Source: Malaya genurostris (lineage: Eukaryota; Arthropoda; Insecta; Diptera; Culicidae). Taken from it: a DNA stretch of 64,000 bases. The notes under the pieces were generated by a model. The model was given only the letters and a program-made list of their open reading frames with translations, did not search any database and was not told the DNA's origin. The DNA is taken from positions 176,418,866 to 176,482,865 of the forward strand of contig NC_080572.1 in NCBI RefSeq assembly GCF_030247185.1, written 5' to 3'. A program made the translations under genes and the position numbers. This document shows positions 24,150 through 35,429 of the stretch, piece by piece; positions within the stretch are counted from its first letter, which is position 1; every line of letters begins with the position of its first letter.

Positions 24150-24960
24150 AAATAGACGACAAAACGAAAAATAAACCACAGAAAACCTGAATAATCATTA
24201 TGGAGACTTTCGTGGTGCCTGATGAAGTCCACAACGACAGGCCTTGAGATGCTGTTACTCAAGACAATGTAAAAAAATATATTATGAAATTGTGTTGGAA
24301 ACTGTAGGCATGCGAGCTAGCAGATGCTACAAGGGTTAGTACATCAAACACTAAATTTTGGGTGAAAAATCCAGTCATGCTGAATCCGGACTAAAAACAC
24401 GAACGCACTTCGGAAGCATGTTTAGCTATGGTGATTTCGGTGCTAATTGGTAACCGTTGATGAAACGTGGTACTACCAATACACGCCACAGAACAGATTG
24501 AAACCGGTAATTGACTAAAGCCACCATCAGTGCTTCGAAGCAACCAAGTGACAATCACATTTAAAAGACAAAAAAAAAACGCCGCAGTGAGTATTACTGC
24601 GCAGGAGCGAAATGAAGGCCGAAATCCATGCGAAACGGTCTGACTTGTAGGGAAAACCAAATTTGGTTTTTAATTAGACAATGTGCCAGCCCACAGAAGG
24701 ATCGCAAACATGCTTGAAAGCAAACGATTTTGGGTTCCAATTGTGTTCCAATCCACCTTATTTGCCTAATTTGACTCTCTCGGACTATTATCAAAACCGC
24801 GAAAGATAGTTCAACAATAACAAAAATCAGGTTATGCGACGGAATCGCCATCGTCGCGGAGGTGAATTTGGACTGGATAAAAACGTTGGATAATCGCTGG
24901 AATAAGTGTATCGGCTTAAAATGGGAAGCGATAAAATCAAATTTGAAAAATTCGAATTTT
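24150..24960 (+). pseudogene. Degenerate mariner transposase relic 2
   Basis: Plus-strand pieces in order: VTQDNVKKYIMKL, VDETWYYQYTPQNRLKP (first catalytic Asp context), N-stop-TMCQPTEGSQTCL, FGFQLCSNPPYLPNLTLSDY (the family has PYSPDLAPSDY), and KNVG-SLE-VYRLK. Multiple stops and frameshifts. A 172-codon open frame on the opposite strand (24594-25112) is an antisense by-product of this relic and not a gene. Confidence 0.75.
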
Positions 24961-25214
24961 TTTCCAATGCTTAGGAGGTTTGCCCAGTTTTGAGTTTTGA
25001 TTAATATGAAAATAATGTTTTGTATAAACAAAACTAGAGCTACTACAACTATCCGAAGCTCATCTTGTTCAATTTCTTCAGTAGAAATGCAAAGTAGGCT
25101 GCATTTTCTCACTTACAAATTTTGATATGAAGAGATTCTTGGGCAGAGAAGGCTGAAAGAATACGGTATTTGAAGCGTTTTTTTTAATTTTGTAGGTCGA
25201 AATTTTTTTATGGT

Positions 25215-25395
25215 TTACACTTTATAAGACGCACACAAATGAAGCGTAACGTTTCACGCAATTTGTAATACTGTGTGATTTGATAGTTCCTTGGCATGAA
25301 ATTCAATGAAATAAAAAATCTAGAAACTATTAGCGAGTGCGGTGACTTGAACCGAGAATCATTGGATCACAAAGTTCGTCCGTTATCTGCAGACC
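25215..25395 (-). mobile_element. SINE family S3, copy 2 (partial head)
   Basis: Tail and B-box side match copy 1: TTATAAGACGCACACAAATG, GGCATGAAATTCAATG, GACTTGAACCGAGAATCA, CACAAAGTTCGTCCGTTA. The A-box half is lost after about 25390. Confidence 0.6.
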
Positions 25396-25499
25396 CGTAC
25401 CCAGGATTTCGCTTCGGGAGGGGCCCAAAACAAACTATGTTACTGATGATCTTGCTTATGTATCTAATTTTTGGTATGTTGTCAATAACTATGTAGATT

Positions 25500-26210
25500 C
25501 TAAAGTATTAATTAGGGGTTGCCTAATATTCAAGTTTCAAGTTGTTATTATGTTATTCTTTATTGGAAATTGATACAGCGTAAATTTTAGGAAAAACTAA
25601 TAAATCGTTCCTTACATATGGTTACTTAAAGAGGATGATGCTGCGAGGGTTTGAAGCAGAAATCTCTTAGAGTTAAAGGGTAAGTGACAAATTAGTGAAA
25701 GGGTTAGAGATTATAAACAAGTTTGTCCAGATTCGAGTGTTAAAACCATCCATTTGAAGAGAAAAATAACCTTAAAACAATTCAGTAAACCAGTTTGCAA
25801 TTTTTTTATGGTTATTTGCTGAACAAATTTACTTCCACTATATCTTCATAGGCTAGGCTACCAAAAGTATACCATGATAATGCCAGAAAACAGACGTCAT
25901 GACGTTTTCGACCCATGGAGTCTTCCTAGGCTGTTTCGAGGTTCTCGTAATGATTTCAGTTCATTATCGGTTAATCGGACGTATAATAATGGGTCTAGGT
26001 TTCATGAACAGTTACTCATCGACACCAAAAGTTAAAAAAGGTCATCAGTATAGCCAAATATGTTTCCGAAATGCACTCGCGTTCGCCCGAATAAACATGT
26101 TTTTTGCACCTTGAAGCTGGATATATTTCCATTCTACAGAATCTTTCCCAAGCAATGACGTGTGCGCTTAGTAGTAATCCTTGTAGCATTTGTTGTTTCG
26201 CGCACAGTCA
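25500..26210. other. grh intron, no recognised feature
   Basis: No element, exon or tandem repeat supported. A plus-strand open frame at 25899-26114 has no family resemblance. Confidence 0.4.
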
Positions 26211-26228
26211 TTTTGGAATCATCCAGTT

Positions 26229-26381
26229 GGGAACGGGTATAGCGTGATGGGTAAGTCGATGCCTTTCACGCCGCCCGCCTGGGTTCGATTCCCAACCCCG
26301 CACATAGGGTCAGAAAGTTTTTCTAGCCCGAAGAGGCGAATGACATTAACGTTAAAGCCTCTATAATTGAAACAAAAAAAA
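26229..26381 (+). mobile_element. Complete tRNA-derived SINE (family S1) with 12-bp target duplications
   Basis: Internal RNA polymerase III promoter elements: A box TAGCGTGATGGG and B box GGTTCGATTCC, about 40 bp apart. The body includes GGGTCAGAAAG, GAAGAGGCGAATGAC and AAGCCTCTATAATTG, then a short A-rich tail. Perfect 12-bp direct repeats AATCATCCAGTT flank it at 26217-26228 and 26382-26393. This is the footprint of LINE-assisted retroposition. Short tail and intact repeats suggest a fairly young insertion. Confidence 0.9.
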
Positions 26382-27229
26382 AATCATCCAGTTCCATTTT
26401 AAGTAGTTTTGATACTATCTAATGGAACCGCATCGTAGGGTCTTTCGCTGTGAGCTTGATCGGTAGTGGATTTTTGGAAACCGCTATTTCACGGTGTAAT
26501 CTGAAGGAGCATTTTTTATGTTTTTTTGGCCGTTTGGCCTCCCATGAAAATGTTTTTTGAAAGAACGAAAATCTTGTTTTTTTAATAAAAATGCATACGT
26601 ATAAAATATGTATGAGTTAATACGATGTGAAAGAACAATCAATAAAATTGGCTAATTTCGGTAGGGGCCTGCCTAGTTATTTGCTATAAAATCATTACAA
26701 ATAGACTTTTCCGTCGGTTGACAAATAAGGCCTTTATGGGATTAGGTCACCTGTCGAATTTACATTGTTTGTGTGTGTGATAATTATATGTCATTTTGTG
26801 CAAGTGATTTTTGTTTTCGGCATCTACATATGTTGATGTTTATTCACACTATTTTGGTAAAAGATTTGTGTTTTTGAGCCTCGTATATTACGCGTTTTAC
26901 TAGCAGTGCTTTTTATATTTGAGTGTTTCTTCTGAAAAACTGCGAGAAAAAATTTGTGTGAAAGCACATCGTGCAACAAAAACCAATAGAATAGTACGAC
27001 GGATTTTACACTTCAAAATTGAAATTGAATTGACATTTAGTCATATACTGAAAATACCCTCGGCATCTTAGAGCTTAAGCAAAATTAGATTAATAAATAA
27101 AAAAATATACTGAGAGACAAAGTATGGTAGATTCTTTACAACAAAAGCGCCTAAATACGTTTTACGATGCAACGCATGAGCTCGCACTGGACCGGAAAAC
27201 ATCGGAAGATACAACAGTAATAGGCCTGA

Positions 27230-27370
27230 AGGTATACCCATTTCTGTAAGATATAAGATGTTTCTACTTGGCCGACCCGACCGATCCGACCGACTCTCTC
27301 CGACTTTTTTTCTGCTTTGATTATGACTGTGCAGATAGACCTTAAACCACAGCAAAATCTGGTTAGAAAA
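27230..27370. repeat. Dispersed repeat with CCGAYC microsatellite, copy 2
   Basis: CCGACCCGACCGATCCGACC followed by a T-tract, GCTTTGATTATGACTGTGC and GATAGACCTTAA matches 5920-6085 in order. It abuts the TIR element starting at 27395. Confidence 0.5.
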
Positions 27371-27394
27371 AGTTAGTGTTATCAAAACTATCAA

Positions 27395-27624
27395 ACGGAT
27401 ACAAATCCATTGCCGGTACCATGATCATGAAAATAATGAAGCATTACTTCTCTTCAGACCATGCCTATTACTGATGATTTTGTGAGCAAATTTCATAAAA
27501 ATTTTCATGATTTAAATCATGTTGTCCATAATATCACTAATAATAGGTATGATCTCGTGAAAAGACAAGTTTAATAATTTTCAGAATTTCTTAATCATGG
27601 TACCGACAAAGGATTTTTATCCGT
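27395..27624. mobile_element. MITE-like element with ~30-bp inverted ends
   Basis: Left end ACGGATACAAATCCATTGCC then GGTACCATGAT; right end ATCATGGTACC then GACAAAGGATTTTTATCCGT. These are near-perfect inverses over about 30 bp. 230 bp, no coding capacity. A clear target duplication was not seen. Confidence 0.65.
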
Positions 27625-28043
27625 GTATTCGTGGTGTATTTTCATTACATGAACCTAAGCTGTGAAAATTTCGTTCCGAAAAGCACGTTTTAGAAGAAAA
27701 AATTTAAAAGGTAATCTTTATTTGTTGAAGTGTAAACAATTTTCTTACACAATAAAACCATTCACCGATCACAGGGTAAGTGATCTGCATGTCGATAATG
27801 TAATGGCTTTACTAAATAGGTGACTATTGGCTAAATTACCCTGTTTACTTCAGGAACCGAATGAAAGTTTCAACCAATTAGTTGATCACATTATGAATCT
27901 TTATGGTATTATTTTTACATAAATAACTGCATCTACTCTGACCGTTGTTGAAGCAATAGTGAATAACAATCACCGTGTTCTTAATTTTTTGAAGTTTTTT
28001 TTTATAAAGCGAACGATTTCAAGATTCAAACAAAATAAATGTA

Positions 28044-28351
28044 CACTGAGGTCTTTTTTTATGCGGTTTTTTTTACGCGACTTTTTTTATGCGAATTTTC
28101 AGAGTTATGCGGTTTTTTTTTATGCGAAGTTTCCGAGTTATGCGGTTTTTTTTATGCGAATTTTCAGAGTTATGCGGTTTGCCCTTCTGCGGACTTTTTT
28201 TATGCGAAGTTTCAGAGTTATGCGGTTTTTTTTATGCGAATTTTCAGAGTTATGCGGTTTTTTTTTATGCGAATTTTCAGAGTTATGCGGTTTTTTTTTA
28301 TGCGGTTTTTTTTATGCGGTACGTAAATTCGCATAAAAAAAGACTTCAGTG
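28044..28351. mobile_element. TIR element composed of a ~33-bp tandem array
   Basis: Left end TA-CACTGAGGTCTTTTTTTATG; right end is the inverse of CACTGAAGTCTTTTTTTATG followed by TA. The interior is a tandem array: GAGTTATGCGG recurs at 28102, 28135, 28167, 28215, 28247 and 28280, at steps of 32-33 bp (one step of 48). The unit is roughly GAGTTATGCGG, T8, ATGCGAATTTTCA. All three plus-strand frames stay open and give repeats such as FYANFQSYAVF; this is a by-product of the repeat, not a gene. Confidence 0.85.
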
Positions 28352-28829
28352 TAGTAATAAGTTTTTGTATGCCAAAGACAGTGTCGCGTTTCAGTGTTTT
28401 GAATTAAAAACTGAAATCGCAAATCTTGAGACAGGAAAGTTTTGAATCGATTGTGGCTAAGTTATTTAAATCCTTTAACTATTTTAATCATTTCAATGGT
28501 TATGCATTCATTTGAGAATAATATTGATTTAAAACTAGAAGTCAACAAAGAGAACTTTTTTTGACAGCTAAACTTGTAAATGAAACTTATGGTTCCGATA
28601 CTGTTTATTTTGATCGTTTGAATGGTTAGGCATTACACACTTGCATTACAATGAAAATTTAGAAGCATACTTAGCATCAATTAGAAGAGAAACGTACCAG
28701 TACATGTTTTTGAAAAACTCCGGTTTTTCAAACCGAACTAGAAAACCGGGGAATTCCATAAGGTTCGAACTAATATCAGATGATATAATGACTTGTTGGT
28801 GCATGTAAAATATGAGTTTGTCTACTTTC

Positions 28830-30096
28830 TCGTACAGAAATAATGGAAGTTAGGGCCCATACGATATTCAATTCGTGTGACCGGTTCAAGGGTCGGGTTT
28901 TCCAGTGCGATGAATAATTCGTCGCCGTCGGAACGTACCGTGTAACGTAGCACCACCGTCGGCGAACCAGTTTGGCCCGCTAGTAGCAATAATTGAACCG
29001 CTATAATATAGTTGAATAAATTTCATACGAACTGAATTCGAACTTACCGGCAATGACCAGGATGAAATTTTAGCGACGCTGAATTCGTGAACTCTTTGGC
29101 CGCATTCTTTCAGCCAAAAATTCCGATCCTACTGTTTTGTTTTTTTTTTGTCTTCGTGCCGATTTATTCGGCGGAGGAGGAGTAGTTTTTCGCACGAAAA
29201 AAAAAAATAATAAACCAGAATATCTGGAAACGAGTTTTTCCTGCCGCGAAGCCGACACCGTCGGTACGGCAGCAAAATAAACAAACGCCGAAGATGTTGG
29301 CTGCTGCCGGTGGTATTTACCGCTGACGGGATGGCCGCCTGCCGGTGGCTGTGATTATTAATCATGCGCGCTTCCAATTGGAAGTCGGGCACCAGGTAAG
29401 CCGGGTAGAGTCCCAACCGGTGGGGTCAAGGCAAACCACTGTCGGCGCGGGCACACTTGTTCTCGAGATCGCTCCCAAAAACAGGACTAACTGGTTCATC
29501 CGACTTTGGCTCTGGCTCCGTCGGCCTGAGATTGTTTGTTGGCATGCAGCGAGCATCAGCCCTCTCGAACGGGCGACAGACGTTTAACTTTTTTCTTTCC
29601 TCTCTGAACTGGGAGCGACGTTCTAACACCTTTCGCTAACAAAAGTCACACGAGTGTTGTCAGTGATTATTCCCAGATGGGATGAGTAAGCAGAACGGTA
29701 CAAGGGGTTAGTTCACCGAAATTTCGTCACATCATTGAACCGTTTAAAAGGATGAAAAAATCATCGACGGAGTACAGGAAAGAAGATACTTTTGAATGCG
29801 GAAGAACCGGTAGCAGAAATTGTGGGTCCCGAAGGGAGGAAGCCAAACAAAAAAAAGAACATATCCTAACGGAAGGGTGTAGAAGTGTTTTTTGTTGATC
29901 GTTTCGAGAAGGATTGCAGATAATAGATTGAATATTTTTTTTCCAATCTTCAATTGAATGTGACGTCTCCGATTACTAGCGACAGGAGGGTTGCTGGGAG
30001 AACATTGCTGGGTATGCAAATCGATGAATATGATGATAGAATTCGAGTGAATAATTTTAGCTGGGTTGTCGGAAGTACCGAATGCATTGCACTTAC
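28830..30096. other. Single-copy intronic island flanking the first DNA-binding-domain exon
   Basis: GC-richer than the surrounding intron and without repeat matches in the window. Contains several Grainyhead-type octamers: ACCGGTTC (28880), AACCAGTTT (28965), AACCGGT (29415) and AACTGGTTC (29489). Overlapping open frames on both strands at 29345-29640 have no product resemblance. Confidence 0.4.
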
Positions 30097-30259
30097 CTTT
30101 ACAGTCTGACTCTTGAGCGGCTTATCCGGATCGTGGATGTACTCCAGTGTGATGCCGTAGAACTGTCCCTTGTTGATGTAAGTTATCCGATCATCCTCCC
30201 GTCGCTGGGACGAGCTGATGGGGCTTTCCAGATAGTATTTGAAACCAACGTTGGAGAAT
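30097..30259 (-). CDS. grh: grainyhead exon, start of DNA-binding domain
   Basis: Completes the Ile codon from the preceding exon and codes residues 243-296. It begins FSNVGFKYYLESPISSSQRR and includes the signature YINKGQFYGITLEY, ending HDPDKPLKSQTVK. In vertebrate GRHL proteins the same place reads YLNKGQFYAITL, so this is the first conserved segment of the CP2/Grainyhead DNA-binding domain. Acceptor is CTTTTTCACAG followed by ATTCTCC (start at 30259); donor is AAG followed by GTAAGT at 30096-30091. The exon sits in a single-copy, GC-richer island (28.8-31.6 kb) of a TE-rich intron. Confidence 0.97.
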
Positions 30260-31800
30260 CTGTGAAAAAGAAAACAAATACACACATGTAGAATATAAGC
30301 AAGTCTAAAGAAACAGTAGGATGCTATAAGTTGGGATGAATTTGTAAATTGGAATCGATTTCAATTGACACAGACGGAGTACGCCTCCGTCTCCGCTGCT
30401 TCAATCTGTTGAATTTGCTGTTGAATCCGGCGCTCCATTAGAACGCTCATTAGCAAACCAACATGTGACAGAATGGATTTGTGAACAACATAATTGAAAG
30501 TTTCGAAATTCTTTGGCCAAATGTGTCCGATTGCAGCATTGCACTACATGGCAGTCAGCGTCCAACCAGGTAGGCTATTATCTCTGTCTGGCTTTTTACT
30601 AGCCTCCCCATGCAGACTAAATTGGTGATCGGTCCGGTCGCATTTGCAACCGCAGCCTTTCGCCGGTAGTGGGGACAGACGGAACGAAATTGTTGAAGGC
30701 ACAATTAGAAATTTCTATGAATTACCCGGGGAATAGTAGAAATAATATCGAAAATTCCTTTACTGGTGCGTCCGCGTTTGTATGTGTAAATGCTCCAGCT
30801 GTCAATAGCGGTACAGGTGAACATTGCTCGATCCTCCTAGCAGATCATTTGCTGGTGGTACATTTTTGCGTAAACAGATGACAGATGAGCGGAGAAGAAT
30901 TCGATCTGTTTTTAGCAACGGCAGCAGTACAAAAAAACGTGATCGACGATGAAAGCCTCAAAGACGATCCTTATCGAGATGGGGACGATCATGAGAGCAA
31001 ACCTGCAAAAGGCCAGATCGTTCATCATCATCACCACCATCATCATCGTCGTCATCATAAAGATGATCGTAGGTTTGGTTTGACCGGAGCGCGGTTTTTA
31101 CCATTTTTATGAGTACGCACTACTGCTCGGAAGGTTGATTTAATTTCAGTCTGATTATTTTTTGTCGCATCTGCCCCACATCGTCCTTCTCCAGTGATGC
31201 GATGCACGCGATGGGTTTGTTTGGTTTTGGATCGACCGACGATGAAAAATGGCCAGGCGACACTGAAGGGGATAATTGCTGGCCAACTAATTGATCTTTA
31301 ATTCCTTCAGTATCGGTCTTTATCTATTTCGCGATTGTGTCCGTCTGTCGAGCGTCGCAGATACGGTTTCCGAGAAATTGACAAATGTGGATTGCATGGG
31401 GCACCGGTCCAGTTTGCTGGACCCAAGCGAAATGGTTGCACACAGCACATGGTCGCAAAAAGAGAGTGTTTTGTTGTTTAGTCCGTGGAAAATTGCAGGA
31501 GTTCAATAGCATAACCGAGTTTGTCGGCAGGAATTTACTTGGTTAGGTAGGTGTGTTTGAAGGGAAAAAAAACGCGGTCGGAGCTAAACGAATGGCGAAG
31601 CTGTTCAGTTTTTTTTATGAGCAAGAAATACATTGTAAATATCGAATACATTCAAGATGGTGAATGATCGATACAGACCAGCCTCTTCGATTAGTTTGGA
31701 GAGTTACTGATGTTGAAATCCTGGTTTGAAAATCGAGTTCATTGAAAACAAAATAAAGCATTTAATTAATCACTGGAGAATTTGAGCAATTTATTCATTA
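30260..31800. other. Single-copy intron upstream of the first DNA-binding-domain exon
   Basis: No exon or mobile element recognised. A CAT/CAC triplet run lies at 31022-31058; the open frame through it has an artificial His tract. Confidence 0.45.
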
Positions 31801-31817
31801 AAGTATTGTTTGGGACA

Positions 31818-32023
31818 ACGAAAGCAACGTTATTACATTCCTTTTGTGGAATTTGACCTTCTGTTTCAACAGACTTCGCAGTCGTTTTTTAGCGCAACGA
31901 ATTATTGCATGGCTGGTGCTACGATCCTACTAACACTAAGAATTCTTCCAGGCCGGGGGGCTCGAACATGCGACAACTGGCTTGTAAGATCGACGCCCTA
32001 TGCAATGAACCGCCAAACCGGGT
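31818..32023 (-). mobile_element. SINE family S2, copy on minus strand
   Basis: On the minus strand: GGCGGTTCATTGCATAGGGC, TCTTACAAGCCAGTTGTCG, ATGTTCGAGCCC (B-box-like), GGAAGAATTCTTAGTGTTAG, GTTGAAACAGAAGG, CCACAAAAGGAATGTAAT. This matches the complete copy at 45044-45231 along its length. Target duplications could not be made out. Confidence 0.8.
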
Positions 32024-32792
32024 TTATGTATACTAAAATTTATCGTATTGCATTCCGGATTTGAACCATTTAATCTAACAATATATTTTGGATTTTTACA
32101 CTAGTAGATTGAACTCAGTTTTTACTATTTCATTACTTCCCACGAGAAACAGACCGAGAAGGAAGATGGATGCGAAAAAGAATTGCCAGAAGCATGTGAA
32201 AACACATTTCAGAATGTAATCAGATAAAATGACACGAAACAACGAGAATGATACCATGTAAGAGCCGGTTGAAGTTCATTCAGTTAAACTACCTACTGCT
32301 GGGTTCGTATTAGAAATCTTATTTTGATATGTTGGTTTTAATTTCTTTTAAAACCGCAAATTTTTTGTTTTATTATTGAATGAGTCGAATAAAAATAAAA
32401 ACCGTTGTGTGTAACGAATCATTTGCAATACATATTTGCATAGCAAAGAATATCTGTTCCTGAAGACATTTTAAATGATATAAAAATATCACAATAAATT
32501 TTTTAAATAGGATTATCCTGGAACATTGAAATGGTTGTTGATAATGAAAGCTTCAACATTGTATTCCGTGTGAAAAAGAGTTTTCAGCGCTTTACAAATG
32601 ACTGTACAGCCGGTAGATTTCGAGCTGAAAAGTCCGATTCGATGTGCTATTGAAAAGTTTTGACGTCTGTCAATAATATTGCATCAATCAGTCAAGCTGG
32701 GAAAAAATATCCATCACTTTTTCAGTAGATGGCTGTAGTGATCGATATTCCGTGAAGTATCGATCAAACAATTTTAAATTTATACACGTAGC

Positions 32793-33468
32793 CAAGGATG
32801 GCTTTTATCGTATCAATGAACGCTCACTAGCAACTCTTCACACGATTCAATCAGTGCCATCAAAGAGAGACGGATATCATTGCAGCAACAAAAAACCGAC
32901 ATGGTTTATTTAACGTAGAATAGACACCAGTGCGAGAGCGAATTTCTCTCGATGACATTTCTGAGAATCAAAAGTTAGCTCGCTGCTGTGGGGATTTTCT
33001 CTGGAGCAACAAACAGTCGTTTATTCTCGTTCCGCGATCCGATTCTGTATGGGCAGTGGATAATTGCGATAGAATCATTTTACTATTGCCGCTTATTCTA
33101 ACTATGTGCATATAACCTTTGTATAAGTTGTGTCTATGAAAATATATGTAAATGCTCCACACAAAAGTTTTTAAATATTGCAACCTAGTATGAGAATCAT
33201 CAAGTCGAATCATCGATTCGATTTTCTGCGATAATTGTCAACTTGTTAATCTCTCTTGGTAAGTTCCACACAGCACCGATCATTATCAGACTGTAAATGT
33301 AAAGGGCCGTAAAATACTCAGACTAGAAAATGTAGAAAAATTCTCTCACGGTTCATGCATTGAGAGACACGAGTTCTGCTAGCATTTTCTACCGGATTGA
33401 AAATGTTGTATACAATATAGATAAATATCGAGCAGCTTCTGTCAAATTTTCGGCAATCACCAACACTG
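32793..33468 (+). mobile_element. hAT-type non-autonomous element, copy C (complete)
   Basis: Starts CAAGGATGGCTTTTATCG and ends CGGCAATCACCAACACTG, with perfect 8-bp target duplications CACGTAGC at 32785-32792 and 33469-33476. 676 bp. No transposase frame; the open frames across it are unremarkable and are shared only with the other two copies. This is the cleanest reference copy in the window and shows what copy A looked like before its nested insertion. Confidence 0.92.
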
Positions 33469-33969
33469 CACGTAGCCATGATGATGTTTCGCACTAATTA
33501 AATGCTTTTTCTCTTTTTTTTCGTTCGATATATTCACTTCTGGGTTACATGGCTTCGAAAATAGAAGCCAACAAAGAGACAGTTAGTTTGTCAGAACCAG
33601 AGATGCAAATCAGACGGCTAAACTGATATTTTTGGTTCCGATACTGTAACAGCCAATCACGTGTTTTTTTTTTGGTTTTTCCTATTCTAGATTATCACAG
33701 TCTGTACGACCAGAAAGCCGAAGCTTGTTTTGTTCGAGATGACATCTAAGACATTGCAATTCGGTGCAAACATGCGGCGTTAATTGACGAGTTCCATCAA
33801 CTTTGCGTTTGTTTGTTGAGCTGCTAAGTTGCGCTAAAAATACCACATAAACTGCTATTGCACTAATGGACCGAAGACGAAACGTGAAAACAAATAAATT
33901 CACTATTTTGTGAAAGTTAGCATTATCGAAAAAACCTACTGCTAGTGTTCCAGAGAAACGACAAACATA

Positions 33970-35037
33970 CACGGAACCACCCGCGATCCCATTTCAACCA
34001 GAATATTAGTTGATTTTCTGAATTCGATTGGTTAAAATTTGGTACAACTAATCGATTGTTGTTTTAACTGAACTGTCAAACTTGTTTTTCGATTAGCAGA
34101 AACGATGGTTGAAACAACTAATTTAACTGTTTGAAAAAAAATGCTGTCAATTAGTGAGGACACATACCTTTCAATTTCAACAAATATTTTAGATGAAATT
34201 ACTGGTGTTGTTATTGAAACAAAATTCTGTTAGTTGAAAAATAAATCGGTTTTATTTGTTTTAAATATTTTTTATTAAATTTACCTAAAATGAGTGTTGA
34301 AAGATGATGCCTTCAAACGGTTGAAGTAAAGTTATGCACTGATAATTTTAGTCAATTTATATGAGCTTGGGTGCATCAACCGCTGGGAATTGTAATTTTG
34401 CGACGGCAATTCAAATGCGCCATTCAAACGCAGCGCGTTCTGTGTGTTTGAAATCCTTCGCTCCTGTTACTTTTATAAATTAAATTCATGACAAAAAGCG
34501 TTTTATTGCTAATGCATGAACATCATCATCGGTATCAAACAGCTGGAAGTAAAACAGTCTGCTGGAAGTAAATCAATGATCGAATTTGTAGCATAAAATT
34601 TTTGCGCATACCTGTAAGGTTACGGAATGATCATTCATTAACATTTTCTAATTTGTCACCAAATCTTTTTCTTCTTAAGCAAGGTTAATTTTATCACAAC
34701 ACCGCTGTTAGATAAACACTTGTTATCATAAAATTCTCAAATCGAATAAACACAATTCTACTAAACGCTTTAATCATCGACGTTGTTTTCATTGACATTT
34801 TGAAGCGACGCGAATAGATTTCAACTAAAAAAGTTATTGATTTTGCATTGCGATTATTGTTTTGCTTTCAACTGTCTCCGGCATTTGACAGCATTCAAAA
34901 CAACATATTTTTCAACTACTTGAATATATGCAAATCAAAAACCATATTGGTTGAATCAAAAAGAAATTAGTTAAATCAACTATCGCAAAAATCAAAAACT
35001 GCGATATCGCAATTTTATGATCGAAGGGTTCTCCGTG
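33970..35037 (+). mobile_element. CACGGA-type TIR element, copy 2 (complete, 1068 bp)
   Basis: TA-CACGGAACCACCCGCGATC at the left; at the right the inverse of CACGGAGAACCCTTCGATC followed by TA. TA duplications and inverted ends fit a Tc1/mariner-like or similar cut-and-paste element. No transposase frame is visible. The interior has many short repeats of TTAGTTGA/CAACTAA. Its left 775 bp are repeated, inverted, at 1-749. Confidence 0.85.
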
Positions 35038-35219
35038 TAGGACAGGAGTAAATTCGAGGAAATGCATCTACTAGTGGCTCGAATATTCGAATTAGCAAAA
35101 ATTTTTCCTTGATAGTCTAGAAAATTATAGAGCTGAATGCGAAACGTAACACAATTAAAAAAGTCATTTGCACTCCAGCACAAACCGGTATCCATGAGGT
35201 ACTAAAACGTAATTAACTA

Positions 35220-35420
35220 CAATATGTTTGCGGTCACAAAGCCGTAAATTTGTTTTCGATTGAGGCGTTAGGATAGACATTGCACTTCGGTGCTAAATAA
35301 TTGCGTTGCAAATAGCATTTTAACTGCTTACCGGATTATGTTGATCCGCGAGGTGGCATTAGAACTCCAGCATAATCTGCTAATGCGCTGATGAGCTGAA
35401 TGCGAAACGTAAAACAATTA
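35220..35420. repeat. Dispersed repeat (copy 2 of family at 1470-1655)
   Basis: Shares TTGCACTTCGGTGCTAAATA and GCAAATAGCATTTTAACTGC with the first copy. The flanking motif GAGCTGAATGCGAAACGTAA occurs on both sides (near 35132 and 35394), suggesting either a short duplication or long terminal-type repeats of a small element. Confidence 0.45.
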
Positions 35421-35429
35421 ATGGAAAAT

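Noticed and set aside
24594..25112. 172-codon open frame on the minus strand, the longest in the window
   Set aside because: It runs antisense to a decayed mariner transposase, is AT-driven, and matches no family.
27959..28445. Three overlapping open frames with FYANFQSYAVF-type repeats
   Set aside because: They are the three readings of a ~33-bp tandem array whose period keeps frames open; not a repeat protein.
30885..31112. Open frame with a His-rich tract (metal-binding protein?)
   Set aside because: The His run is a CAT/CAC microsatellite in an intron; no flanking domain.
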